A stretch of DNA of 23,746 bases from Fragilaria crotonensis. Its lineage: Eukaryota; Bacillariophyta; Fragilariophyceae; Fragilariales; Fragilariaceae. Location of the stretch: the NCBI GenBank assembly GCA_022925895.1, contig JAKSYS010000806.1, positions 1 to 23,746 on the forward strand, given 5' to 3'. Both the position numbers and the translations under genes were made by a program. Under the pieces are notes generated by a model. That model saw only the letters and a list, made by a program, of their open reading frames with translations. It had not been told where the DNA came from and did not search any database. Numbering within the stretch: position 1 is the stretch's first letter; the number at the start of each line of letters is the position of its first letter. Positions 1 through 9,263 of the stretch are shown in pieces.

Positions 1-558
1 ACTTTGTTAAGTCTTTCGCTGGACTTTAGCATGAATGGAGTTGCCTGTATCGTTCAGCTTGTCGGGAGCTTTCAAACAGAGAACGTCGTCAACGACCCTA
101 TTCTGGGATCCAGATCGCCCTCCGATTTCTGGGGCAACAGGTGGAATTTGCTCATTCATCGGGGACTCAAGCAGGGAATCTATAAACCAGTCAGGATGTC
201 CACCGGTTCTCGAAATCTTGCCACCATTGCTACCTTTCTTGCTTCTGGAGTGGCCCACGAGTACGTTTGGTTTGTCACCTTTCATCAAAACTCTCACGAA
301 CAAGAAAAGTACATCCCACTGTTTGGAAAGTCATTGCTGTTTTTTGGTTGGAATGGAATCCTTCTGATCGTGGAGCATTGTGTGGGACGAGAGCGGTGGA
401 ATGTTGCTGTAAAACCGATGCCTCGCTTCCTAGTGTCCCTATTGGTTGTTTTGTTCGCTCTTCCTGTCGGTCATTTGTTCACTGGAGATTTCAGGCACGG
501 AGGGTACTTCGAGTCCCTCGCAACGATTTGGCCTATGGTTGCAGTTACGCACGTCTAG
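1..558 (+). CDS. MBOAT / wax-synthase-like O-acyltransferase, C-terminal part
   Basis: The reading frame is open from the first base, so the 5' part of the gene lies outside the window; it ends at TAG 556-558. What remains is about 185 residues. A FWGNRWN motif (127-147) is followed by a histidine-containing segment (LLIHRGLK). A hydrophobic segment then carries ASGVAHEY, matching the conserved membrane histidine of MBOAT enzymes, and at least two more hydrophobic stretches follow (LLFFGWNGILLIVEH and FLVSLLVVLFALPVGHLF). This order is that of the wax-synthase-like branch of the MBOAT superfamily, multi-pass ER proteins that move a fatty acyl group from acyl-CoA to an alcohol or sterol. The substrate cannot be read from this fragment. 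DGAT1/ACAT enzymes share FW..RW-like motifs and are the main alternative. No intron is visible in the retained part. Confidence 0.72.
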   Translation, partial: TLLSLSLDFSMNGVACIVQLVGSFQTENVVNDPILGSRSPSDFWGNRWNLLIHRGLKQGIYKPVRMSTGSRNLATIATFLASGVAHEYVWFVTFHQNSHEQEKYIPLFGKSLLFFGWNGILLIVEHCVGRERWNVAVKPMPRFLVSLLVVLFALPVGHLFTGDFRHGGYFESLATIWPMVAVTHV

Positions 559-1534
559 GATGACTTCATAAATCGACACTACTATGCATTCCTGCTCGTT
601 CCTTCGTTACCGGCAGAGGGCTTCGAGCTTAAAGACCTGGAACACCGGCAGGGCTAGCGAGGGATTCCTTCTTGAATGGTGTTGGTGTGGTCTTGGTTTG
701 AATTAAGGTTCACATATTAACCGTTATCCAGACTAGCTTCGAACGGATCCATGTAATGATACTGCCCGGCTTCGCTTTCCCTCAACTCCGGGTATGGCAT
801 ATCGCATATCGCGCATCGATGACGTGCAACGATGGTGGCAGTAACAAGTGATGGCTGCGCTCTACGGGAATACGTAACATTTTGACTATGTTCGGGAACT
901 GTCGTCTTCGAGGCATACGACCTAGAGTGCGTACTCGAAGTGGTGCACAGTTCCGGCGATTGGCGTGGAGTAATCTACGATTACAAATCGATTCCGCTCT
1001 TCGATTGTGAACGTATCTTGACTTCGTGACATGACGACATGACACATGACTTTTAGGTTGGGATTTTAGGTTACCTCTTCGCAGTCATCAAATTCCGGAC
1101 TCCAAGATTGACGTTTCTCAATTATGTCGATCCAATCAGTACCGCTATGATCTGGGCTCCCTTCTCATACCGAAATGTCGCAGTCTAAGAACGGCATTCA
1201 AGGAGAACGGAGAACTTACTTTACATAGGGTGCTCGAACCTCAATATGTTCCAAACACCGAATAGGGACAAGCATGACCACGTATGCACGCGAGGATGAC
1301 TATTGCAGTCAAACATCAAACATCTGTTTCAAATCAGTTTTATGTCAAGTCATGTGGCACGTGTGGCAGCAAAAAGCATTTAGAGCAAGGTCATACTCGA
1401 CGACTCGTGATAGGCATCTCCAGTACCACAACAGGCGTACAGAATGGACTTGATACCAGTCTACTTGTACAAGGGATGACTACACAGGCATCGGATACAT
1501 GGCATAACGCATAACTTGATCACACTTTTCGTGT
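559..1534. other. Intergenic region, no gene seen
   Basis: Short frames on both strands here show no recognisable motif and no coding-like pattern. There are small local repeats, such as a doubled ttttaggtt near 1051-1071 and a run of catgac-like units near 1027-1050. It presumably holds the 3' flank of the acyltransferase gene and the promoter of the gene starting at 1535, but I can point to no specific element. Confidence 0.5.
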
Positions 1535-2188
1535 ATGAGCAATAGGAAAACCACCTTGATCCTTCGAACAACTCTCATGACGCAAACCCGCTCAGTAAGT
1601 TTTGCCTCCACCGAGGAAGGTGATGTCCAATGCACACATTATGATGCAGCTGTGCATGATGGGTGCCATGATGCCTTGTGGTGGACAGCGAGCGAACGAC
1701 GTGCGAGCAAGGAGTCTGCTCGTTATGCTATGGCTTGTGCCAAGAGGAGCAACTATAGGAAGGTCTTAAGTCGTGTTCTATTGCATTCGCTAAGGGGAGA
1801 GAGATTGCCTTATTCTTTGCAGCATGAATTCGCATTCGAAATTGCAGTCGGGCACTCGTTTCGAGGGTTAGAAAAATTCATGTCGAACGAGTTCAAAGAG
1901 GAACGTGTGATTCGAAAGACACGGCTATTCGAACTTATTCACTTCATCCAGTCGACATGCAATGCAAAAGGAATTGACGATGGTCATACAGCGCAACTTA
2001 TAAGGATTGCTTCGGAATCTGTGTCTCATAAAATGCAGTTCATTGCCGAGTTGTATGGAAAGGCTGACGAGTTCGCTGTATGGTTTGGCGCGATGGAAAG
2101 CACGAGTGTCGATCAAAATGCTCCATACGTCTCATATCCCGTCAGCTCGTCCTCGTCTAGTTCGTGGGTGGCAAATCCGGCAGCTTAA
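1535..2188 (+). CDS. Uncharacterised 217-aa protein, diatom-type family
   Basis: The frame runs from ATG (1535) to TAA, 217 codons, without an intron. A second in-frame ATG at 1577 is a possible start. The protein has an early VSF segment, a WWTASERR segment near residue 50, a central SFRGLEKF near residue 110, then an amphipathic helical stretch and a final segment with VSHKMQFIAELYGKADEFAV. From memory, this order (VSF, then W-W/Y-T followed by a charged helix, then RGLE, then a C-terminal helix with an A..YG..DE pattern) recurs in a family of short uncharacterised diatom proteins. No enzymatic motif, signal peptide or membrane segment is visible, so a soluble helical protein is likely. The last 25 residues are serine-rich and probably disordered. 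Function unknown. Confidence 0.6.
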   Translation: MSNRKTTLILRTTLMTQTRSVSFASTEEGDVQCTHYDAAVHDGCHDALWWTASERRASKESARYAMACAKRSNYRKVLSRVLLHSLRGERLPYSLQHEFAFEIAVGHSFRGLEKFMSNEFKEERVIRKTRLFELIHFIQSTCNAKGIDDGHTAQLIRIASESVSHKMQFIAELYGKADEFAVWFGAMESTSVDQNAPYVSYPVSSSSSSSWVANPAA

Positions 2189-3190
2189 ATAAAGTCCCAA
2201 GTAGATGCCCTTGCTTAAGAGTAAATGTGTTGTGAGTGGTGATTGACGTATTGAGGATGCTGGCTTGAGTTACTCAGACCTTGTGCCTGTCATTCCGATG
2301 CACACTGAAGACTTCAGTACAACCATAGGTATAGTACATCCGCTGTATACAGTTGAAGCTCCGGCATGTGACGGTTCTCCACATTAATCATTAGGATGTT
2401 TGTCAGGGGTTAATCGATACATATTTGCCAACCTCAGTTATTGAACAGCAGAAGTCAATCTCCTTGGAACAGTGAAAGGTTGAAACCTGTGATTCCACTC
2501 ATGACTCAAATGTCTGTCAAATGAAATGCAACAAGTGCTAATGCTAAGGTGCCTAAAACAAGTCAATGTGGCTGAGCAGAAGCCAAATGAGGACAACACA
2601 GAGGGCAAGAAGACATTTGTTCCAGGAACAGCTTTTGTTGCTGTGCTTTGACCACCTGAAGAGAATTGCTTTTGCCGGTCTTGAAAACGACATCTGCAGT
2701 GATCATAGTGCGCTTGCACCATACTTCATCGTCATTGTTCATGGAAATGAATTTGTTAGGGCACCAGCTGATGACCCATAATTCAATGGCAATGAGCCAC
2801 TTTGATGAATATTTGGAACAGAGTTGGTGAATCCCCATTCCAATAATGCACTTTTATTTCTGGTTACTACTTGGATCCTCGTGATAAGGATGTGTCTGTG
2901 CTGGGCCTTTTTTCTGTACAATCTTGGTATGCTCTAACCATTCAGCAGCAATCGTCGTGTTGTCGTATTGGCCATTACTTTGCAAAGGCTGCTTATATTT
3001 GAAAACTCCGCCTGTTCTACGTGCTATACCTGCTTCTTGTCAAAGAACATGTTCATTACTTAGGTACATAAGCAGTGATTCCCAAATGTATGGAGCCTTG
3101 AGCGGTCAATGGACAATGTATCACGTATCACACGTTCAAGGAGAGAGCAATATAATCAGCATCTTGTTGCTTATCGCCTGTTCATCAATT
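2189..3190. other. AT-rich gene-free stretch, probably old repeat DNA
   Basis: Translations in all frames are broken by many stops and no family is recognisable. The composition is more AT-rich than the neighbouring genes and resembles the 5670-6400 stretch on the other side of the transposase remnant. Both may belong to one decayed transposon, but I found no matching terminal repeats by eye. Nothing here supports a gene call. Confidence 0.4.
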
Positions 3191-3804
3191 CAAGGCAACA
3201 CCCAACTACAAAATGGCTGATCAAAAACGTAAATCACAATTAGGGAAAGAGAGAGAAGAAAAACCAATGTGGTCGCAGCTCGCTCACGCGACCAGGAACT
3301 GTTGGATCCTCCGCTTGATAAACCATCCGAGGCGGCTAGTAGGCATCGTGGCACCCACTCAGCCGCAAAAGGGCGACTGTCGTGCCGCCTGTCTTTGTCA
3401 GAAAATGAACCCACGATGCGAGCATTGTCGTAATTGGAGACCGCGGCACAAAGATGAGCTCTGACGAACCCGACATGTTCTCGAGTAATCCTGAGAGTTC
3501 CCCAAAATCTCGAGGGACCGTGTGACGGACCTGCATAATCATTTCACGTCTTTATCGGAGAGTCGTCCTGTGGTTAGTAAGTTGGTGACCTTCACTTTCA
3601 CCCGCATCAAATCGTACCCAGTTTCGTTCCTGTCATCTGCCCCAACCGAATTCTTCTTCGCAAGCGGCTGCTGGGGGCCGCAAGCAAAGAGGCTGAAGGC
3701 CTCCGGCCTGTTGACTGAGGTAGAGAGATGAATAAGGCAATGATGCTCACTGCCAAACAGAAGAAGCCGGATGGTAGCCACACGTCCAAACCTAGGCGCG
3801 TCTT
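3191..3804. other. Transition region without a recognisable gene
   Basis: The composition changes here from AT-rich to more GC-rich. Short frames exist on both strands, but none shows a known motif. It could be the 3' continuation of the minus-strand coding-like block that starts to the right; this cannot be confirmed from the sequence. Confidence 0.35.
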
Positions 3805-4892
3805 TAGGTGGTGGTGAAGGTGTTGGGCCACATAGGCCGCATTCGCGAGCTCAAGGATCTCAGTGTAGGTCGCAACGGGCGCAGTGGCCGCCTCTTTCCC
3901 TCAGTCCGCTGAGTCGCAAACAGCACCATCTGTTGCGTCGTCGCCGGGAAAGCGTTGAAATCTCCTATCTTGGTGACCGTGGTTGCCAAGGTTGCCCTCT
4001 CTGTCACTTGCAACGCCAGCGCGTTTGGCAAGTTTGTCCACGCTGCGTTCGTCGGGGTATCCAACGGGTTGTCTGTTGCCCTCGCTCCGGCCGCTCGTGT
4101 CGCCAAATGCTGTAGGTGGGTGTCCCTTGACCAAACGTCTTCCCTGGTGTTTAGTACTGGGCCCGTGACCACTTCGGCCGCATGATCCAGGTTCTCTCTC
4201 ACGCCCGATGTGGCGGCGTCGTTCCACGGCCACCTCGCGACGTACGCGGCTCGCATCGCTGTCAGTATCATTGAAGATAAAGGCCGGGACTTGGAGTATG
4301 TTTGGGATCGTCACCCTTCGGTGGGTCAGTGTGATACCCGGGTCATCTTTTTCGTAGTTCGCTGGTCCTAACCAATACAACTTCCTCATCGCTCGAGTCG
4401 CTCAACCATCAACATCTTTCTGTACTCGTGCAATTTGGAGGTCGGTGTCTTCGTCGCGCGCGTCTGACCTCCGGCCGCGGACCGTTTTTTTGCCTGTTTC
4501 TTTGACATTGTCATCCCGTCCTCCTTTGGTTGCCCAATCCTTTCCGCGTCTTTGTTCTGTTCGGTGGTGCCGTCGTTGACAGATGTCCAATCCTCCATTT
4601 TGGCCCAATCGATCAATGACGATCGTTGACGCTGTGCTACCATCCCCCGTAAGTGCCAGAGGTCTCCTCCGTTCTCAGCATGGAAATCATCCTCCACATG
4701 CATCCTGGTGGACGTGGTGCTTGACTGCCTGGACGCCTCCGCCTTGGAGTAGCAGAAGGTGACTTATCTTGGTGGAGCAGTGTCTACGGAAACCGTCCAC
4801 GGTGTTAAGCTCGCTTGCCTGAAGGTTTTCGAATCGTTCGACCTCGTCCAACTGCTGGTCGATTTCGCGGAAGACGTCTACCGTCTACATAC
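3805..4892 (-). pseudogene. Broken minus-strand coding block, unidentified (possibly transposon ORF)
   Basis: Reading the minus strand from about 4892 to 3805 gives protein-like segments that alternate between two frames. First comes an acidic helical segment (FREIDQQLDEVERFENLQ) in one frame. The next, in another frame, runs to the stop at 4386 and includes a Trp-rich part (NGGDLWHLRGMVAQ) and a lysine-rich tail (MSKKQAKKRSAAGGQ). A third begins at 4389 in the first frame (LYWLGPANYEKDDPGITLTH), and a fourth begins near 4271 in the second (YVARWPWNDAATSGVRENLD), ending by about 3804. At least three frame switches are needed, so it is a pseudogene. It is more GC-rich than the DNA on either side, which suggests an insertion. 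A gag-like or other transposon ORF is possible given the setting, but no diagnostic motif (RT, integrase, zinc knuckle) was seen. I do not recognise the family. Confidence 0.4.
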
Positions 4893-4989
4893 TATGTCTT
4901 GGACAGGGTGAGATGCGAGAAGACGAATCATGGTGTGGAGGACATGAACTGTTTGCTGTGTTAAGTCTTGTCCGTCGGTCATCCTTTCC

Positions 4990-5665
4990 TTGCAAATATG
5001 AGGAGAATCCACTCCCGCCACGATAAGGGATTGTAACCTCCAACACAAGCAAATGTGTGAACAACATGTTTGCACAGGCGCGCACTGTGGGATGGCTGGA
5101 GGCGGTAGAAAGCACCATTTTGGATGTTATGTCGACAAGAATTTCAACCTGCCAAATCAAGCACATTGATCAGGAGCCGGGCAAGGTTGTACCTCGAGTG
5201 GCACAGATTCTGAAAAGGCGTTGGGATTCTGCGGCATCCATCACAGTTGTTCAGTTGGTGCCTGGGTGTGGAGATTTCAATGTTGTGGAGCCTTCAACAG
5301 TACGAGACTCCAACAACGACCCTCACATGCCCAGCATGCCATACAATGCAGGGCAACCAAACATATTGTTGTCAGCATGGTTGTGCTATCTTTTGGAAAT
5401 GAAGGAAAATGATTTCAGCTATATCCTACGGAATTTGGTGCATCAGTACTACAAGTTTGAGTACATACAACAGATGTACAAAAACAATATCTTTCCAGCT
5501 TGCATTCATAATGTCAAATACAATGGCATGACAAGGCCTCCTGCTGTAACAAAGTGACAGCCTGGGCGCCGACAAAGTGAGTTTCTTGATCCAGAGGAAT
5601 CACTGATTAAATATTCAGATTGTGGCCAATGAGGACACAATAAAAGAACATGCAAGCATAAAGTT
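4990..5665 (+). pseudogene. Mutator-like (MULE) transposase, C-terminal remnant
   Basis: One plus-strand frame, open from about 5026 to the TGA at 5555-5557 and readable to about 5665, matches the C-terminal part of MULE transposases. It starts with IVTSNTSKCVNNMFAQAR, like the conserved 'TSN..E..N..F..AR' segment after the DDE domain. It continues with an LEAVESTILDVMSTR helix, a region where the SWIM zinc finger should be, YIQQMYKNNIFP, a PP..K..GR-like linker, and a terminal zinc-knuckle-like SDCGQ(stop)GHNKRTC. In-frame stops lie in the linker (5555-5557), inside the knuckle, and upstream near 5020. The expected SWIM cysteines and the first knuckle cysteine are missing. The DDE catalytic domain is absent. 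It is a dead fragment of a cut-and-paste DNA transposon. MULE is my best reading; another DDE family with a similar C-terminus is less likely. Confidence 0.62.
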
Positions 5666-6580
5666 AGGGCTTTGTAGTAAGTGAACATGATGAGTAGTAG
5701 GAGTTCTGTTAAGTATGTCAGATAGGGGTAGTAAGAATAGCTAGCCAGCCATTGAGATGGGAAGTGTCAGGTGTGTTGATGCAGAGGAAAAGCGAAAATA
5801 TGTGATAATGTAGGGTACTGGGTACAAGGAATTGAGTAAAGTACCGGCATCAGTGATGCCAACAATTCATCAATTGAGCAGACGGACTCAGAATTGCACG
5901 TAAAAGAACAACAACATCCTATTATATGGAATTATGACCACTGCTAAGCTTTGTTGTTCATGCAAGATTGAGCACATGCTTGCCTTGGTTTAAAGTTGAT
6001 GATAATGCACGGAACAACAAGACATTGGCCATGGCAACCAGGATGATATCTTCATTTTTGATGATAGGTACGAAACGGTGTACCAATGTGTCTGTGAAGA
6101 ATTGGCACGGCTGGCAATAAATGGGGTTATTGTTGTAAATGTTTTAGATCATTAAGGTTTTATAGTAATAACGTGACAAACATATATCTGGTGTTATTGT
6201 AATATTGAAAACGTTTTGCATGAAATACCAAAAAGGCTTTTCAGTTTTTAGAGGGTCATTAAGTGTTATTGAAAAATGAAACCTTAAGTAGATGATGTTT
6301 TTTGTAATTTGCCCTAACTTTTATTATTGCCAAAACGTGCTGGTTTGACTCATATTGATGCACTTGCTTGTCGATCGCTGTAGGCACACCAATAACTGCT
6401 GTGAGACGGAATTGGTATGAATACTGTCTGTACGTATCACCACTCACCACGGATGGTGCTTGTAACAAATACAACGGGAAGATTACACATGAATCGATAC
6501 CTGGTAGACCTACGACTAGTACAGAAGTCCTTTCTCTTGTGCGCTTCGCTTTCATTGAGTCAGATCACAGATCTGAGATC
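5666..6580. other. AT-rich gene-free stretch between MULE remnant and reductase gene
   Basis: Strongly AT-rich, with many stops in all frames and no recognisable protein. The part at about 6130-6300 has repeated short T- and A-runs and two 'tcattaag' motifs (near 6149 and 6256). It may include the 3' non-coding end of the MULE element, but no terminal inverted repeat was found. The end of the stretch presumably contains the promoter of the reductase gene. Confidence 0.4.
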
Positions 6581-6654
6581 TCAAGATGTGGTCAATATTA
6601 AGTCCCAAACGGAAGAGCTCACTACGATTCGCAATCATCCAATCCTTTTCCATC

Positions 6655-7504
6655 ATGGCGGCTACTGCAGATTTTCCATCATCCTTGACAGGAGCCCCAA
6701 TCCTAGCCCTGGTTCCAACAGGAAAGTGTCAGTTTACTTCCGAATTCACCTCTGTTCCTCTCTTGAAGAGATGGAAAATCTCCCCCTACATCCTTTGTAC
6801 TTCGTTTCGGTCTGCCAAACGAGTTCCTGCCACTTAACTTGAGCACGTGCGCGTGCATCTTGGCCAAGGCGGATTTGCCTGATCGTGAGGGCACTGCAGA
6901 GGCCGTCGTTCGGCCTTACACTCCGATCTCGACCAATGCACAAGTGGGATCATTCGACTTGCTGATCAAAAATTATGGCGAACATGGTCGCTTGTCAACT
7001 CATCTGTGCAGTTTACAGGAGGGTCAAGAGATTTCGTTCAAACATATTGCATTCAATGTCAAGATACAGGCTCCTTTTGGTTTCAAGAAGGTATGCATGC
7101 TTGTCGGCGGAACAGGCATCACACCAATGATCCAGGCGTTGCATGCCATTCTTGGAGACTCCACGAGCGACGTTGAGGCCGTCGTCCTTTACGGCTCGAG
7201 GGAGTCGACAGATATTCTTGGAAAGGATTTATTGGACACATGGAGCGAACAGTCAAAGCGTCTCTATGTCACGCACATAATGTCTGATGAACCCGATGGA
7301 TCAGACTGGAAGGGTGCCAGAGGTCACATAACCAAGGAGGTGGTGGAAAAGTATCTTCCCCCTCCAGAAGACGAGGAATTCATCATCTTTGTTTGTGGTC
7401 CACCAGCAATGTACAATGCGCTTTGCGGGCCTCGTGACGAAAAGGACATCTCTGGACTCCTGAAGGATATGGGTTACTCTGCAGATCAAGTTTATAAATT
7501 CTAA
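6655..7504 (+). CDS. NADH-cytochrome b5 reductase, one frame break near N-terminus
   Basis: The frame ending at TAA 7502-7504 encodes a flavin reductase of the cytochrome b5 reductase family, which passes electrons from NADH through FAD to cytochrome b5 (fatty-acid desaturation and sterol synthesis in this family). Visible motifs, in order, are LRFGLPNEFLPLNLS (start of the FAD barrel), RPYTPIS at 6911 (FAD binding), GGTGITPM at 7106-7129 (NADH binding), CGPPAMY at 7394-7414 and the typical end MGYSADQVYKF. This frame has no ATG before the NADH motif and is closed by TGA at 6764-6766. The natural N-terminus (ATG 6655, or ATG 6586 upstream) lies in the preceding frame and runs through KCQFT and SVPLLKR, where it must shift by one base between about 6765 and 6780. 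An extra A in the AAAA run at 6775-6778 would explain it. No intron fits. Either a recent pseudogene or a sequence error. No membrane anchor is evident. Confidence 0.8.
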
Positions 7505-8072
7505 GTAGGACGAAAGTGGTGTACTAGGAATCACGTCTACCGGTAGATTCGTAGTAAATGTGTCGAATGGTCTATGGCGTGTCGTATATTGTGTCAAAGC
7601 ATTGTGAACGAGCGTTCATGTTTCGTCCCCACATTGAATGCCAAAACAAAAAAATGACCGGACGCCGGGATCGTTTCATGAAGCATATACATAGCGTATT
7701 GCAACTTCGATCTTCGATGGCTTACACCTTAGGAGCAACTAGCAAGCCAAGCTGCCCACAGGTGGTAGAAAAACGACCTTAACTAACCCTTCGCGCAAAA
7801 CCTCGCTTTGTGAATCTCCCCGTCCACCAACCGAAGAATACAAAATCTCAGTAGAACCGCAACCAGGTATGTCCATAACACTACAGTAGCAGGAGAATGA
7901 GGAGTGCTGTACCTGGTACTCCAGACTTCAGCACTTGCACTCTGAACTGAGTTGGAGTACAAGTACTGTACTCCACACCGATGTACTCCGAACTTAGTAA
8001 AGTACCCACTCGGTTACAGGTGCAATGGCTCGAGCAATTGCGCTTATCTGATGACTCATGACACACCACACA
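7505..8072. other. Intergenic region with TACTCC-rich inverted repeats
   Basis: No gene is visible. The 7890-8010 part repeats GTACTCC and its complement at least four times and contains the perfect inverted repeat described separately. The convergent orientation of the flanking genes means this stretch holds both 3' flanks and no promoter is required here. Confidence 0.45.
7953..7975. repeat. Perfect inverted repeat, 9-bp arms, 5-nt spacer
   Basis: The arms are TGGAGTACA and TGTACTCCA around the spacer AGTAC. A looser inverted relation extends to GTACTCCAGACTTCAG near 7915 against CTGAACTGAGTTGGAGTAC. It lies between two convergent 3' ends, so a hairpin in a transcript end or a small decayed MITE are both possible; the sequence does not decide. 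Confidence 0.6.
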
Positions 8073-8751
8073 TCACACATGAAGCGTATCATGAGGAAAT
8101 GGGATGATTAATGATGCATGATGAGGATGAGATAAAGCGCGATGCTTGACCCGTTCCTTGTTTTCGTCCGACGTAATGACAATGGTATCGAGCGGAGGCA
8201 ATCCCAGCTCCTCGTTGAGTACTTGAAAAGCGTCTGTCGCATTGTGAACCCGAAGAAGCCCTCTGATGATTGCTGCACTCTCCATTGGAAGGACGGAAGA
8301 GGAATAGTCTTGTCGTCTTCGGAGGAGGGCTCGTCGGGCTACTTGTTGTTCGTTCAAGTGAAGAGCAGCGACCGCTAGCCGGGATAGCAGTGATCCAACG
8401 TACCCATAAGCAAATGACTTGGGGGCTTCTTCGAGCAAGAATCTTTCCACCGTTCGAATATCATGAACATCGTGTAGGTTCTGTGCTCGTTTAGTGGCCT
8501 TGACAACCTCCTCCGCGGTGGAGTCCTTGGATAACTTGGAGACTCGCTTGGAATTCAAGTCATACTGAGGAATGGCTCTCTTGGTGTCACCTGTGTTGCA
8601 GACGATATAATTCTACAGGATGAAAATATACAACATACCGTTGAGGTTTAGGTACGCCGTCGGTATGTACCTGGTATGATACGGAGTACAAACTACGACC
8701 AACACCTGGGCATTTCTGGCGAGACACGAAACGCCCTGCAGTTTTTATCAT
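8073..8751 (-). CDS. Small helical protein, probably mitochondrial, two exons
   Basis: The spliced gene consists of exon 1 8751-8671 (27 codons) and exon 2 8612-8073 (179 codons plus TGA), giving 206 aa. Without the intron, exon 2 would have no ATG start. Exon 1 begins at ATG 8751 and encodes an Arg/Ser/Tyr-rich, acid-free N-terminus (MIKTAGRFVSRQ), typical of a mitochondrial targeting peptide. Exon 2 is rich in helices: TAEEVVKATKRAQNLHDVHD, VERFLLEEAPKSFAYGYVGS, LLSRLAVAALHLNEQQVARR, SAAIIRGLLRVHNATDAFQV. The pairs of helices recall TPR/PPR-type repeats, and the sequence resembles a conserved diatom protein I know only as hypothetical. A role in organelle RNA or protein handling is a guess. 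The C-terminus after GLPPLDT turns into low-complexity His/Pro sequence and may be a truncation, or an exon may be missing. Confidence 0.66.
8613..8670 (-). other. 58-nt phase-0 intron
   Basis: The donor is CAG|GTACAT at 8670 and the acceptor TCCTGTAG|AAT ends at 8613. Removing it joins ...SYQ to NYIVCNTGDTKR in one frame. A second GTATGT inside would leave an intron of only 26 nt and is rejected as donor. Confidence 0.65.
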
Positions 8752-9263
8752 ACTTACTTCAACGAGCACTCAGTGCACGTATGAATTATGATGGACGAAT
8801 CGGAGTATGTGTTGCTTTCGTACAATGGTGTATGTTCTATGTGTCAGTATAGCTGGGGTATGTCACATGTCCTACAAGAATAGTTAAATACGAGGAAGAG
8901 TGCGAATCAATCCTTGATAAGGATTGAAATTCGCGAGTTCGCATTGAGTGCCCTGTGATCCCAGAGCCAGGTATGAAGCCCCAGATGCCCGATACCAGAT
9001 ATATATTCGGCTTATTTATGACGATTTCTTTTGACGAGTCGTAGAGTTGCCGAAAACAGTCATACATAGTGCCATAGGTCATACTATCATACTACCGTAG
9101 AGCAGGTCATAGCGCATAGCTAATTGCTACTACAACTATGCATACATCGCAGCAACAGACCCACGGCAATTGTCAACAGTTAAAAAAGTGCATCGTGAAT
9201 CAACTTTCTTGGCTCTTTTTTTGTGGTCGTTGCACTGCTACGTGACGCTTCGAACTTCGAACC
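8752..9263. other. Divergent intergenic region
   Basis: This region lies between two genes that start away from each other, so it should hold both promoters. It has several near-palindromic 'catac/gtatg' stretches and a T7 run at 9217-9223 (gctcttttttt) shortly before the LRR start codon. No clear TATA box or Inr was identified. Confidence 0.4.

Noticed and set aside
1284-1514. 76-codon plus-strand open frame before the 217-aa gene
   Set aside because: Short, no motif, and separated from the next gene by stops; no splice signals join it convincingly.
2438-2921. Overlapping short frames on both strands
   Set aside because: AT-rich, no recognisable protein, and no consistent frame; treated as repeat DNA.
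7558-7782. 74-codon plus-strand frame after the reductase
   Set aside because: No motif and no similarity to anything I know; lies in the 3' flank.
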